From Alkalibacterium pelagium (GTDB taxonomy: Bacteria > Bacillota > Bacilli > Lactobacillales > Carnobacteriaceae_A): a stretch of DNA of 64,000 bases. How positions within the stretch are numbered: the stretch's first letter is position 1; the number at the start of each line of letters is the position of its first letter. The stretch spans positions 1 through 64,000 of the forward strand of contig NZ_FNZU01000010.1 in the NCBI RefSeq assembly GCF_900109325.1. Direction: 5' to 3'. The position numbers were made by a program, and so were the translations under genes. This document shows, in pieces, positions 45,422-54,840 of the stretch. The notes beneath the pieces were generated by a model. The model worked only from the letters and a program-made list of their open reading frames with translations. It was not told where the DNA came from and searched no databases.

Positions 45422-46525
45422 TCAGCGGTTCAGAATCGATTTCGTATGCTGGCTGAATATACTTCTGGTACCTCTTACTGCAGCAATCCGTTCTTCTGCA
45501 AGGATATCCGCAGCTTTATAAGATGGAATACCATCGCGTTCTGCGATAGCAAATACTTTTTCAATCTGGTCGTACACTCTGTCGATGGACATGCGTGCTC
45601 GAGCTTCATTATAGCCCCCGTTAAACTCGTCTGCCACTTGAATGACTCCACCTGAATTAATAATGTAGTCCGGAGCATAGATAAGTCCCATTTCTTCAAG
45701 TTTATCACCGTGACGAGCTTCTTCCAGCTGATTATTGGCGGCGCCTGCAATGACTTTGATGCCAGCGGCTTTAATTTTTTCCAGACTGTCATCATTGACG
45801 GTAGCTCCAAGAGCACAAGGGGCATAAATGTCTGCTTGGACTGAAAACAGGTCGTCAGAAGCGACAATCTGACATCCTAATGCACGTGCCCGCTTTCTTG
45901 GTTCTTCAAACAGATCTGCAGCTATGACATGAGCTCCTTCTGCTATTGCTTTCTCAGCCAGAATGTATCCGACTTTACCGACTCCTTCAATAAGAATCCG
46001 TTTGCCTTCCAGCGACGAGGAGCCAAACGCTTTTTTGGCGGCTGCTTTCATCCCGACATAAACACCGTGAGCAGTTGATGGAGAAGGATTGCCAGAAGTC
46101 CCGGGCTTGAGTCCAGTTCCTGCGACATAATTTGTTTCCTGATAAATATAGTCCATCTCGATCTCTGTTGTTCCGACGTCCGCCGCAGTTATGTAACGGC
46201 CGTTCAATCCTTCGACAAATCGCCCGAATGCTCTGAACATCGCCTCTTTATTTACCTCTTTATCCGGATCCTTTAAAATCACAGTCTTCGCTCCGCCAAT
46301 CGGAAGCCCACTGGCAGCATTTTTATAGGTCATTCCCTTAGCCAGTCGCATGGCATCCAGAATTGCTTCTTCTTCTTTTTCATAAGTCCAGTATCGCGTC
46401 CCACCAAGTCCTGGTCCTAATGTTGTATCATGAATACAGGTGATGGCTTTAAGTCCTGTTTCTTTGTCGTTCATAAAAATCAGTTGTTCGTAGTCATATT
46501 CTTCCAGCGCTTTAAAGATGTCCAT
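45422..46525 (-). CDS. ldh: Leucine (branched-chain amino acid) dehydrogenase
   Basis: A 367-residue NAD-dependent amino acid dehydrogenase. [10 protein letters not shown] and the catalytic Lys in [15 protein letters not shown] are family marks; the Rossmann part has [14 protein letters not shown]. It deaminates leucine, isoleucine and valine to the 2-oxo acids that the Bkd complex, encoded 1 kb away, oxidises. A LysR regulator is divergent, so control by that protein is likely. Confidence 0.95.
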   Translation of the reverse strand: MDIFKALEEYDYEQLIFMNDKETGLKAITCIHDTTLGPGLGGTRYWTYEKEEEAILDAMRLAKGMTYKNAASGLPIGGAKTVILKDPDKEVNKEAMFRAFGRFVEGLNGRYITAADVGTTEIEMDYIYQETNYVAGTGLKPGTSGNPSPSTAHGVYVGMKAAAKKAFGSSSLEGKRILIEGVGKVGYILAEKAIAEGAHVIAADLFEEPRKRARALGCQIVASDDLFSVQADIYAPCALGATVNDDSLEKIKAAGIKVIAGAANNQLEEARHGDKLEEMGLIYAPDYIINSGGVIQVADEFNGGYNEARARMSIDRVYDQIEKVFAIAERDGIPSYKAADILAEERIAAVRGTRSIFSQHTKSILNR

Positions 46526-46613
46526 TTGTTTACTTCCTTTCCGATTTTAAATTTGACTATATATGAATATTTTATGCGTTCCATTAAAAGTAGTTAATAA
46601 CTGACCTATTTTA

Positions 46614-46627
46614 TGCTAACGCTTACT
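46614..46627 (+). promoter_or_regulatory. Candidate cre (CcpA) site in the ldh-lysR intergenic region
   Basis: TGCTAACGCTTACT matches TGWAARCGYTWNCW at 12 of 14 positions. It overlaps the -35 position of the presumed lysR promoter (TATAAT at 46637-46642). Confidence 0.5.
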
Positions 46628-46678
46628 CAACTCATGTATAATGAACAGACGAGCCTATTAGAAAGAAGGATGGATCCG

Positions 46679-47566
46679 ATGGATATTAAACAATTGAAAT
46701 ATTTCATAGAGATTGCCCATACTAAAAACTTATCTCAAGCTGCACGTAATCTGTTTGTAACGCAGCCTACTCTATCTTTTACAATCAAAAAACTTGAATC
46801 AGAGCTGAATACCCATCTGTTCAACCCTCATGATAAATCGTTTAATCTGACCCGGTCCGGAAAACTGTTATACAAAAAAGGAACGCAGATAGTAAACGAC
46901 TTTGATGACCTGGTACATAAAATCCAGCACATGAAAACGGATACAAAAGAAACCATCAGATTAGGGCTGACTATTCTTTTTGCCGTGCAGTATATGGAAC
47001 AGATATCAAGCTTCATTGCTACACATCAGAATGTCGATCTGATTATTACTCAAAATGGATCCCGAAAAATACAAACCATGCTGGCGAATAACGAACTGGA
47101 TATCGGGCTTGTCTCATTTCCGAATACCCAGTCGAACGCCATTTCGATCGAAGCACTGAATACATCGACCAAAGGGTATAATGTCCATGTCGTAATGCCT
47201 GAAACGAATCAGCTGGCTGATGCCGAAGAACTGACCTTTAAAGATTTGAAGGATCAGCGTTTTTCTACACTGAACGAGAATTTCATGCTTGGTCAGATGC
47301 TTCTGGAACGCAGCCGTCACCTGGGGTTCGAGCCGGACATTGTCATGTATCATGACGACTTGCAGGTCCTGTTATACAGCCTGCAGACGTTGGATTCGAT
47401 CTGTCTACTGCCTATTGAGTATCGCTCGATCGGAGCCCTTGACGGATTGAAATGGGTGCCGCTTAAAGATAAAAATGACTACTTTTCAATCGGTATCGCC
47501 TTAAAGAAAGGGAAGGCTCCGACTAAAGCGATTGAAGAACTCATAGCTGAAATAAAGAAGAACTGA
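46679..47566 (+). CDS. LysR-family transcriptional regulator
   Basis: A regulator of about 295 residues. The winged HTH is at the N-terminus (MDIKQLKYFIEIAHTKNLSQ then AARNLFVTQPTLSFTIKKLE), and the effector-binding domain lies at about 90-290. I take the ATG at 46679, which follows GAAGGA at good spacing; upstream in-frame ATGs lack this. It sits between ldh (divergent) and bkd (converging), so branched-chain amino acid or keto acid sensing is plausible but unproven. Confidence 0.9.
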   Translation: MDIKQLKYFIEIAHTKNLSQAARNLFVTQPTLSFTIKKLESELNTHLFNPHDKSFNLTRSGKLLYKKGTQIVNDFDDLVHKIQHMKTDTKETIRLGLTILFAVQYMEQISSFIATHQNVDLIITQNGSRKIQTMLANNELDIGLVSFPNTQSNAISIEALNTSTKGYNVHVVMPETNQLADAEELTFKDLKDQRFSTLNENFMLGQMLLERSRHLGFEPDIVMYHDDLQVLLYSLQTLDSICLLPIEYRSIGALDGLKWVPLKDKNDYFSIGIALKKGKAPTKAIEELIAEIKKN

Positions 47567-47577
47567 CACTGTCGTTC

Positions 47578-47600
47578 ATCCCTCTCCTATCGAGAGGGAT
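47578..47600. terminator. Bidirectional terminator between lysR and bkdC
   Basis: ATCCCTCTC / GAGAGGGAT, 5-nt loop. Confidence 0.75.
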
Positions 47601-47607
47601 TTGTTAT

Positions 47608-48978
47608 TTAATACAAATCAGATTCGTCAGAAAATCGGCCGAGGTTTTCTTTTACAGTCTGAAGGAAACGTCCAGCCTGTAGACCATCAATGATCCGATG
47701 GTCTATCGATAGACACAGATTGACCATGTCTGCTGCTTTAAAGCCACCATCTTCAGTAGGAACGAATCGTTTGTTGATGCTTTCCACTTGCAGAATTGCT
47801 GCCTGTGGATGATTAATGATTCCCATCGACTGGACTGATCCGAAACTACCAGTATTGTTGACAGTCATCGTTCCACCTTGCATATCTGATGTGGTCAGTT
47901 TTCCTTGTCGGGCGAGTCCGGCCAGGCGACTCACTTCTTTGGATAAGCCGTTCAGTGAGTAGCGGTCAGCCTGTTGGATAACAGGAACGAACAGATGCTC
48001 GTCAGTAGCGACAGCTACCGATATATTGATATCTTTATGATAAACGATATTTCCATTGTCCCAGGACGTATTAATAACTGGGTGTTTCTTAAGCGCCTGA
48101 ACCACAGCTTTTACAAAGAACGGGAAGTAGGACAAAGATACACCTTCCTGTTCCTTGAATGCAGTTTTAGTCTGTTCTCTCAGCTTGACGATATTCGTCA
48201 CATCTGCTTCAACCATCAGCCAGGCATGTGGAATTTCAGTGGAACTCTGAACCATTTTCTTGGCAATGGCTTTGCGTATGCCATCTGCCGGAACCACTTC
48301 GTCGCCGTTTGACTGAACTGACGCTGCCGATGCTGCTTTTTGAGGTCGGGCAGATTCGTCTTTTGCAGGAACTGTTTCCTCAGAACGATTCGGTTTCATC
48401 TCAGAAGGCTGTTGTGCAGCAGATTGCTGACTGTCTACATCGAATGCCAGCACATCTTTCCGAGTGATTCGCCCATGTTTTCCTGTACCTTCAACTTGGG
48501 ACAGGTCAATGCCGCGTTCCTGTGAAATACGAACAACTGCCGGAGAATAGCGGGCCGCACTGTCGGAATCTTTTTGGATATTCTTTGAAGTCGACTGCTT
48601 CGCGTCACTCGTCGTCTGTCGCTCCATCGGTTCTCTTTCTGCTTCCTTATCGATTTCCTCGTTGATGTGGTCAGTGAACTCTTCACCAGTTTCAATTTCT
48701 ACTTCCGAGCTGCCTGCCGCTTCATCCTCTCCTTCTTCATCCGTCTGAATTTTAACCATAGGTGTGCCTATTTCAACATCCGTATCTATATCTATCAGAA
48801 ATTCTTTGACTATTCCGGAATAATTTGAAGGGATTTCTGTTGTTACCTTGTCGGATACTGCTTCTGCAATCGGGTCGTATTTTTCGATCCGATCTCCTTC
48901 AGAGACCAGCCACACAGCAATGGAGGCTTCTGTCACACTCTCACCTAGGTGAGGCATCTCAATAATTTTGATACTCAT
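47608..48978 (-). CDS. bkdC: Branched-chain alpha-keto acid dehydrogenase E2 (dihydrolipoyl acyltransferase)
   Basis: The 456-residue core subunit. The lipoyl domain (1-80) has Lys44 in EAVSDKVTTEIPS. An acidic linker precedes the E1/E3-binding domain (about 140-180, YSPAVVRISQERGIDLSQVE). The catalytic domain (about 225-456) ends with SIDHRIIDGLQAGRF, which contains the active His and Asp. It transfers the branched acyl group to CoA. Last gene of the operon ptb-buk-bkdD-bkdA-bkdB-bkdC. Confidence 0.96.
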   Translation of the reverse strand: MSIKIIEMPHLGESVTEASIAVWLVSEGDRIEKYDPIAEAVSDKVTTEIPSNYSGIVKEFLIDIDTDVEIGTPMVKIQTDEEGEDEAAGSSEVEIETGEEFTDHINEEIDKEAEREPMERQTTSDAKQSTSKNIQKDSDSAARYSPAVVRISQERGIDLSQVEGTGKHGRITRKDVLAFDVDSQQSAAQQPSEMKPNRSEETVPAKDESARPQKAASAASVQSNGDEVVPADGIRKAIAKKMVQSSTEIPHAWLMVEADVTNIVKLREQTKTAFKEQEGVSLSYFPFFVKAVVQALKKHPVINTSWDNGNIVYHKDINISVAVATDEHLFVPVIQQADRYSLNGLSKEVSRLAGLARQGKLTTSDMQGGTMTVNNTGSFGSVQSMGIINHPQAAILQVESINKRFVPTEDGGFKAADMVNLCLSIDHRIIDGLQAGRFLQTVKENLGRFSDESDLY

Positions 48979-48991
48979 TCAATGTTCCTCC

Positions 48992-49978
48992 TTAAAACTC
49001 TGCCAGTTCTCGCATAGCGTTCGTCACTTTTTCTTCGTTGACCAGAAATTCACGTTCCAGCGCAATAGAATAAGGCATGCTTGGAGAATCCGGTCCGGCC
49101 AGTCTCCTAATTGGTGCATCAAGGTCGAAGAGGGCTTCTTCAGCAATAATGGCTGAGATTTCACTCATGATGCTGCCTTCAAGGTTGTCTTCTGTCACGA
49201 GAAGGACTTTGCCAGTTTTCTTCGCCGCTTTGACCAGCGTCTCCTTATCCAGTGGATACAAGGAACGCGCATCGACGACTTCTGCTTCGTATCCCTCTTT
49301 GCTCAGCGTCTCGGCTGCTTTCAAGGCATGGTTCAGAACCATCCCATACCCGATGACCGTAATATCATCGCCTTCGCGTACGACATTAGCCTTATCAAGC
49401 GGTACGACGTAATCTTCCTCTGACACATCTTCTTTTAGGAGACGATACAAGCGCTTATGCTCGTAGAACAAAACAGGATCATCAGAGCGGATGGCCGCTT
49501 TGATCAGTCCTTTGGCGTCATGTGGAGAAGATGGCGTAACGATACGTAGTCCGGGCTGACCGAACAGGACCTTTTCTGTAGATTGAGAGTGATACAGTCC
49601 CCCTCTTACGCCTCCTCCATAAGGTGCACGGTAAACGATCGGTGCTGTCCAGTCTCCTTTCGTACGGTATCGCATACGGGACGCTTCCGAAATCAGCTGA
49701 TTGACAGCCGGCAGGATATAGTCAGCAAACTGGAACTCTCCGATCGCCCGGTAGCCGACTAGTCCGAGTCCCACAGCCAGTCCTCCAATCTGACCCTCTG
49801 TCAGCGGTGTATTGAAACAACGGTCATCTCCAAACTGTTCAGCCAGACCTTTTGTGACTCCGAACACGCCACCTTTTACTCCTCCGACATCTTCGCCGAA
49901 GATCACTACATTTTCATCACGCGCCATTTCTTCTTCTATTCCTTTTCGAATGGCTTCTAAATACGTCATCATTGCCAT
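48992..49978 (-). CDS. bkdB: Branched-chain alpha-keto acid dehydrogenase E1 beta
   Basis: A 328-residue transketolase-like subunit. Family marks: GEDVGGVKGGVFGVTKGL, FNTPLTEGQIGGLAVGLGL and the central PYGGGVRGGLYHSQS. With E1 alpha it forms the heterotetramer that decarboxylates the keto acid on thiamine diphosphate. 13 bases separate it from bkdC. Confidence 0.96.
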   Translation of the reverse strand: MAMMTYLEAIRKGIEEEMARDENVVIFGEDVGGVKGGVFGVTKGLAEQFGDDRCFNTPLTEGQIGGLAVGLGLVGYRAIGEFQFADYILPAVNQLISEASRMRYRTKGDWTAPIVYRAPYGGGVRGGLYHSQSTEKVLFGQPGLRIVTPSSPHDAKGLIKAAIRSDDPVLFYEHKRLYRLLKEDVSEEDYVVPLDKANVVREGDDITVIGYGMVLNHALKAAETLSKEGYEAEVVDARSLYPLDKETLVKAAKKTGKVLLVTEDNLEGSIMSEISAIIAEEALFDLDAPIRRLAGPDSPSMPYSIALEREFLVNEEKVTNAMRELAEF

Positions 49979-50002
49979 AGACTTCTTCCGTCCTTTCAGA
50001 AT

Positions 50003-51007
50003 CTATTTTTCTGCATAAACGTGGTCAAGAATAGAGTCAGCCGTCGGTTCCGGCATCTCTTCTGCCTCGTCTGTCGCCTGATTGATTTCTTTTTTCAGCT
50101 CAGTATCAATGTCTGTCATTTCTTCACGGGTCAGATACCCTTCATCGATCAGCTGCTTTTCAAAGAACAGAAGCCCATCGTTTTTCTTCAAGTTTTCAAT
50201 ATCTTCCTTGGAACGGTACACGCTATGGTCATCGTCAGCGGAGTGGGAGGTCAGTCGTGACACCATCAGTTCGATAAGCGCCGGACCTTCTCCACTGCGG
50301 GCAAGCTCTACGACTTCTTTGAATGCGAGATAGGTTTCGACAAAGTCATTGCCGTTTACTCGTTTTCCGGGGAAGCCATAGGCCGGACCGCGTTCAGCCA
50401 TCGTTTCATTAGCATATTGTTCATCCGTACCCACTGAAATAGCATAGCCGTTATTTTCAATGACAAATATCAGCGGCAGCTTCTTCACTCCTGCAAAGTT
50501 CATGGCTTCCTGCACTTCGCCTTGGTTGGCGGACCCTTCACCCGTTGCGGTCAACGTGACATAGTCCTGTTTCTTCAGCTGCGCTCCGTAAGCGACTCCC
50601 GTTGCCAGCGGGAATTGTGTACTGACTGTTGATGAATGGGACACGATATTATGTTCTTTTGAGCCGTAATGGTTCGGCATCTGCCGGCCGTGAGAAGACG
50701 GGTCATCTTCTTTGCCCAGCGATCCTAGCATAATGTCTTTAGGTGTCATCCCCCAGACCATGCACGCAGTCATATCACGGTAATAAGGAAGGAAATAATC
50801 CTTTTCAGGCTGGAAAGCCATCGCCATGGCTACCTGTCCTACTTCATGTCCTTGACCGGAAATGTTGAATGAGGTCTTTCCTATACGTGTCAGCTGCCAT
50901 AAGCGTTCATCGAGTCGGCGCCCCATAAGAATATGTCTGTAGGCTTGAATGATTTCTTCTTTTGTTAAACCAGATTCTTCCAGTTTTTTCATCGCTTCTT
51001 CACTCAC
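50003..51007 (-). CDS. bkdA: Branched-chain alpha-keto acid dehydrogenase E1 alpha
   Basis: A 334-residue subunit binding thiamine diphosphate through GEGSANQGEVQEAMNFA and IENN at its end. It also has the GQGHEVGQVAMAMA segment and RLTSHSADDDHSVYR near residue 265, where eukaryotic enzymes are phosphorylated. It lies three bases after bkdD, so translation is coupled. Confidence 0.96.
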   Translation of the reverse strand: MSEEAMKKLEESGLTKEEIIQAYRHILMGRRLDERLWQLTRIGKTSFNISGQGHEVGQVAMAMAFQPEKDYFLPYYRDMTACMVWGMTPKDIMLGSLGKEDDPSSHGRQMPNHYGSKEHNIVSHSSTVSTQFPLATGVAYGAQLKKQDYVTLTATGEGSANQGEVQEAMNFAGVKKLPLIFVIENNGYAISVGTDEQYANETMAERGPAYGFPGKRVNGNDFVETYLAFKEVVELARSGEGPALIELMVSRLTSHSADDDHSVYRSKEDIENLKKNDGLLFFEKQLIDEGYLTREEMTDIDTELKKEINQATDEAEEMPEPTADSILDHVYAEK

Positions 51008-51010
51008 TTT

Positions 51011-52426
51011 CTATTTATGAATCGCTAATTTGTATACATCTAGAGCGGCTTCCTGAATGGCTTCAGACAAGGTCGGATGAGGATGGATTGCCTCGCCGAT
51101 TTCGATCGGGCTGGCATCCATATAGATAGCTGTACTCACTTCAGAAATCAGATCCGTTGCATGTGGACCGATAATCGACACACCAATCAGGTCATCTGTT
51201 TCTTCATCTTTGATGACTTCTACAAAGCCATCCGGTTTCCCACCGATCAGTGCTTTCCCGTTCGAATTGAACTGGAAGGTTCCTGTCTTCACTTTCTTCC
51301 CTTCTGGAAGAGTCTCTTTAGTATAGCCAACGCTGGCTATTTCCGGAGACGTATAGGTGCATCTTGGTACGTTGACATAATTGATCGGCTCACTAGTATC
51401 ATGGACAATGTGGTCCACCGCCAGCTCTCCTTCTTTCATAGCCACATGAGCCAGCTGAAGGGTGTCGATGCAGTCGCCGATAGCATAAATATGGCTCTCG
51501 GAAGTCTGGTAATGGGCATTGACTTGAATGCCTTTTGCATCATATTTGACTGAAGTGTTCTGAAGGCCGATGCCTTCCACCACAGGTTTACGTCCAATTG
51601 CAACCATGACTTTATCCACCACAAGTGGATCGTCTTCTCCTTTAATTGAGAGAGACACTTTTCCGTTTTCTATCTCAGCCTGTTCTACAAGCTGACCGAC
51701 TTTGACATCGATTCCCCGTTTTTCAAACTGCTTTTGCAGGGCCTTGGATACTTGCTTACTCTCATTGATTACCAGGCGGTCCAGTGCTTCAAAGATCGTT
51801 ATTTCAACACCTAAACTGTGCAGCAGAGAAGCCCATTCAACTCCGATGACGCCTCCGCCTATGATTGCCATCCGCTCAGGCAGTTCTTCCAGCCTCAGCA
51901 TCCCATCTGACGACAGAATCATTTCTTCATCAAGCGGCAGATGCGGCAGAGAGTTGGGAACTGATCCAGTCGCAATAATCAGTTTCTTAGATACATAAAT
52001 TTCTTCTTCTTTATCAGGATCGTCAAAGGTAACGGCCACCGCACCGGATACCGGAGAGAATATAGATGGACCGAGTACAGCTCCTTTACCTTGAACGACT
52101 TTTATCTTATTTTTTTTAACCAGACCTTGAACCCCTTGATACAGTTGATCAACGATGGCCTCTTTCCGTTTAGTCGCTTTCGAGTAATTGACTTTCGCCG
52201 TCTCCCCGATTTCAATTCCGAATTCATCAGCCATTTTAAAGGTATCCATAACTTCTGCGCTTTTCAGCAGAGCCTTGGACGGTATACAGCCGCGGTGCAG
52301 GCATGTGCCACCCAGCTTGTCTTTTTCAACCAGGACAACATCCATGCCTTGCTGGGCTGCCCGGATAGCTGCAACGTATCCTCCCGTACCTCCACCAAGG
52401 ATCAGTAGTTCTGTTTCGATCGCCAT
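51011..52426 (-). CDS. bkdD: Dihydrolipoamide dehydrogenase E3 of the Bkd complex
   Basis: A 471-residue flavoprotein. FAD motif GGGTGGYVAA at 11-20, redox disulfide Cys42 and Cys47 in GGTCLHRGCIPSK, a NAD motif IIGGGVIGVEWA near 180, and the C-terminal His-Glu pair in AIHPHPTLSEAI. It reoxidises lipoyl groups with NAD. The gene stands between buk and bkdA in the same order as in Enterococcus faecalis. Confidence 0.96.
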   Translation of the reverse strand: MAIETELLILGGGTGGYVAAIRAAQQGMDVVLVEKDKLGGTCLHRGCIPSKALLKSAEVMDTFKMADEFGIEIGETAKVNYSKATKRKEAIVDQLYQGVQGLVKKNKIKVVQGKGAVLGPSIFSPVSGAVAVTFDDPDKEEEIYVSKKLIIATGSVPNSLPHLPLDEEMILSSDGMLRLEELPERMAIIGGGVIGVEWASLLHSLGVEITIFEALDRLVINESKQVSKALQKQFEKRGIDVKVGQLVEQAEIENGKVSLSIKGEDDPLVVDKVMVAIGRKPVVEGIGLQNTSVKYDAKGIQVNAHYQTSESHIYAIGDCIDTLQLAHVAMKEGELAVDHIVHDTSEPINYVNVPRCTYTSPEIASVGYTKETLPEGKKVKTGTFQFNSNGKALIGGKPDGFVEVIKDEETDDLIGVSIIGPHATDLISEVSTAIYMDASPIEIGEAIHPHPTLSEAIQEAALDVYKLAIHK

Positions 52427-52446
52427 AACTTTCTCCTCACATTTCT

Positions 52447-53514
52447 TTAATAGTGTTTCGCCTGCTCTTCATTATTTAGTACGCGCATCACGCCTTCATA
52501 CAAGGCTTCCATTTCCATTTCGCCAGGATGGATGGTCACAGGTGCGATCCAGTCCACCCGCTCGCTGATCAGTTCTACTACAAGCTTAGCATAGGCGATG
52601 CCTCCAGTCAGAATAATAAGGTCCACCTTGCCTTTAAGAACAGCTGCCATCTCGGCAATGGCTTTCGCTACCTGGTATGTCATTGCTTCCAGAATGAGTT
52701 CCGCTTCTTCATCTCCGTTATCGATGCGTTCAACAACATTCCTCAGATCAATTTCTTTTAAGTACGAGTACATGCCACCTTTTCCTGCAAGTCTCTTTTT
52801 TATGTCATCGAGATCCAGCTTTTCTTCCAGTATCATCTTAGCAAAGTCATAGAGGGGCAGTCCGCCAGTTCGTTCTGGAGTAAAGGGGCCTTCCCCATCC
52901 AGTCCGTTGACTACATCGATCATCTGACCCTGATTGTGAGCGGCAATACTTGATCCTCCACCCATATGGGCCACAATCACCTTGCTTTCCTCGTATGCCT
53001 TGCCCTTTTCCCGGAGAACTTTTCTGGCCACTGCTTTCTGATTTAAGGCGTGTACGACACTTCTCCGGTCGATCCCTTTCAGACCTGAAATTCTGGCGAC
53101 ATCATCCAGTTCATCCACAACGACAGGATCAACAATGAAGGCCTCGACTCCAGCCAGTTCTGCAATCTCATTGGCCAGAACGGCTCCTAAATTAGAAGCA
53201 TGTGTATTATATTTTTCTTCTTCCAGGTCCTTGAGCATTTCTTCCTCTACCAAATAAGTGCCGCCAGGTATGGGCTTAAGTAGCCCGCCTCTTCCCACTA
53301 CAGCTCTCAAAGCCTCTACATCGTGCCCTTCTTCTTTCAGAAAAGAAAGAATCAGCTCCATTCGAAAGGTTTTCTGCTGCATGACGCCGTCAAACTGGCC
53401 GATTTCTTCCGTGCTGTGTCTGATGGTCCTTGCCGCTACTTCTTCCTTATTATTGAACAAGGATACTTTAGTAGATGTGGAACCTGGATTGATTGCTAGT
53501 ATATACTCTTTCAT
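52447..53514 (-). CDS. buk: Butyrate (branched-chain acid) kinase
   Basis: A 355-residue acetokinase-family enzyme: AINPGSTSTKVSLF at the N-terminus, VVGRGGLLKPIPGGTY, VIVAHMGGGSSIAAH and FTPERTGGLP in the middle, and the C-terminal LTGGIAYAK. It makes ATP from acyl phosphates supplied by Ptb, so BCAA breakdown here should give substrate-level ATP and isobutyrate, isovalerate and 2-methylbutyrate. Confidence 0.96.
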   Translation of the reverse strand: MKEYILAINPGSTSTKVSLFNNKEEVAARTIRHSTEEIGQFDGVMQQKTFRMELILSFLKEEGHDVEALRAVVGRGGLLKPIPGGTYLVEEEMLKDLEEEKYNTHASNLGAVLANEIAELAGVEAFIVDPVVVDELDDVARISGLKGIDRRSVVHALNQKAVARKVLREKGKAYEESKVIVAHMGGGSSIAAHNQGQMIDVVNGLDGEGPFTPERTGGLPLYDFAKMILEEKLDLDDIKKRLAGKGGMYSYLKEIDLRNVVERIDNGDEEAELILEAMTYQVAKAIAEMAAVLKGKVDLIILTGGIAYAKLVVELISERVDWIAPVTIHPGEMEMEALYEGVMRVLNNEEQAKHY

Positions 53515-53535
53515 TGAAATCCTCCTGCTTATAAC

Positions 53536-54372
53536 TTACTGATTGCTTTCGGCCTGCATCAAGGCAAACCGCAAGGCATATAATTTACTTCTGACCTTGT
53601 CACTTCTTGAAGTCAGAACGATTGGTACTTTAGTCCCTACAATCGTCCCGCCAATCGTTGCATCACCAAATAGAAGAAATGTTTTATATAAAACATTACC
53701 GACATCGATATTAGGAACGACTAAGATATCCGCATCTCCTGCTATTGGACCAGTAAATCGCTTGCTTGCTACTGCTGCTTCGGAAAGAGAGAGATCCAGT
53801 GATAAGGGACCGTATACCGTCGCCTCTTCATGATCTTTGAACCGCTTAGTCAACCGGTCAGCCGTTAACGATGAAGGCATCTTGGGATTGACATTTTCAG
53901 CAGAACTTATCAGTGCCACTTTGGGCTTAATCAGGCCAATGGACTGGCCGACTTGTATGGCATTATTTATGATCTGCTCAAGCTGATCATCATCGGGTGT
54001 GATATTCATCCCGGCATCCGTCAGTAGAATATGCCGATCGAGCGCCGGGAGATTGACTAAAGCGACATGCGACAATAGTTTCTGCTTTTTAAGCGCATAT
54101 TCTTTTTTCAGCACTTCTTTCAGGAGGGTATGAGTTTTTATCCCACCTTTAAGTAGAATATCCGATTCTCCGGAAGCGACACTCCTGACAGCTTCTCTAA
54201 CCATATCTTCTTCGGATGAATACCCCCGGTACTCCCACAGGTCATTTGAATCAATATTATCTTCAGTATCAAATACAATAAATTTTACCTGGTCTCCCCA
54301 ATCTTCAACACTCAGCTGGACCAGCTCTTTGACCTCCGATCTCGAGCCCCCAGCAACTGCTACAGTATGCAT
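53536..54372 (-). CDS. ptb: Phosphate butyryltransferase
   Basis: A 278-residue phosphotransacylase of the Ptb/Pta family that converts branched acyl-CoA and phosphate to acyl phosphate. Markers include DILLKGGIKTHTLLKEVL, DAGMNITP, and the C-terminal LFGDATIGGTIVGTKVPIVLTSRSD. First gene of the Bkd operon; a cre site lies 20 bases before its start. Confidence 0.95.
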   Translation of the reverse strand: MHTVAVAGGSRSEVKELVQLSVEDWGDQVKFIVFDTEDNIDSNDLWEYRGYSSEEDMVREAVRSVASGESDILLKGGIKTHTLLKEVLKKEYALKKQKLLSHVALVNLPALDRHILLTDAGMNITPDDDQLEQIINNAIQVGQSIGLIKPKVALISSAENVNPKMPSSLTADRLTKRFKDHEEATVYGPLSLDLSLSEAAVASKRFTGPIAGDADILVVPNIDVGNVLYKTFLLFGDATIGGTIVGTKVPIVLTSRSDKVRSKLYALRFALMQAESNQ

Positions 54373-54391
54373 AAATAATCCCCCTATTTTA

Positions 54392-54405
54392 TGTAAACGC
54401 TTAAT
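54392..54405. promoter_or_regulatory. cre site (CcpA) upstream of ptb
   Basis: TGTAAACGCTTAAT matches the consensus TGWAARCGYTWNCW at 13 of 14 positions. It lies 20 bases before the ptb start, a position fitting repression of the bkd operon by CcpA in the presence of good sugars. Confidence 0.8.
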
Positions 54406-54581
54406 TTAAGTTTACCTTATATTCATTTAACTTCAAATACTTAAAACCTATAGTGCTATAAATTCTATCTATACTCAGACTATTCTCATTTTATTATAGT
54501 TCCCTTTAATTACTAGATTTCTGAAAATAATGACTCTTTATAGTATCAAAAGTTTTTATACCTCAATCATTATTTTCTATA

Positions 54582-54595
54582 TGCAAACGCTTTCT
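54582..54595. promoter_or_regulatory. Second cre site in the ptb-symporter region
   Basis: TGCAAACGCTTTCT, 13 of 14 consensus matches, about 245 bases before the symporter start and about 200 before ptb. It could serve either gene. Confidence 0.75.
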
Positions 54596-54840
54596 TTTCA
54601 CGATCTAATGTCACTTTGTGTATTTAATCACTATTTTCCATCATTTACATTCTGAAACTTGCCCTTGTTCCGCTTAATATAAAGCGTTACACTCACTTTA
54701 TAAAACGCATACAAAAGGAAGTTTGTTTTAATTTTTTTAAAAATGAGCAAAAGATTAGAAAATAATTCAATTATACTCATTTATGATGTATACTAATTTA
54801 ATATTGTTCATTACATAAAGAAAAGGAGTGTTTAATTATA

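Larger units (their letters stand above)
54373..54840. other. Divergent control region between ptb and the sodium symporter
   Basis: An AT-rich 468-base region with two cre-like sites (54392-54405 and 54582-54595) and several TATAAT-like hexamers on both strands. It must hold the bkd operon promoter and the symporter promoter. The symporter's ribosome site AAAAGGAGTG is near 54823. No gene seen. Confidence 0.6.
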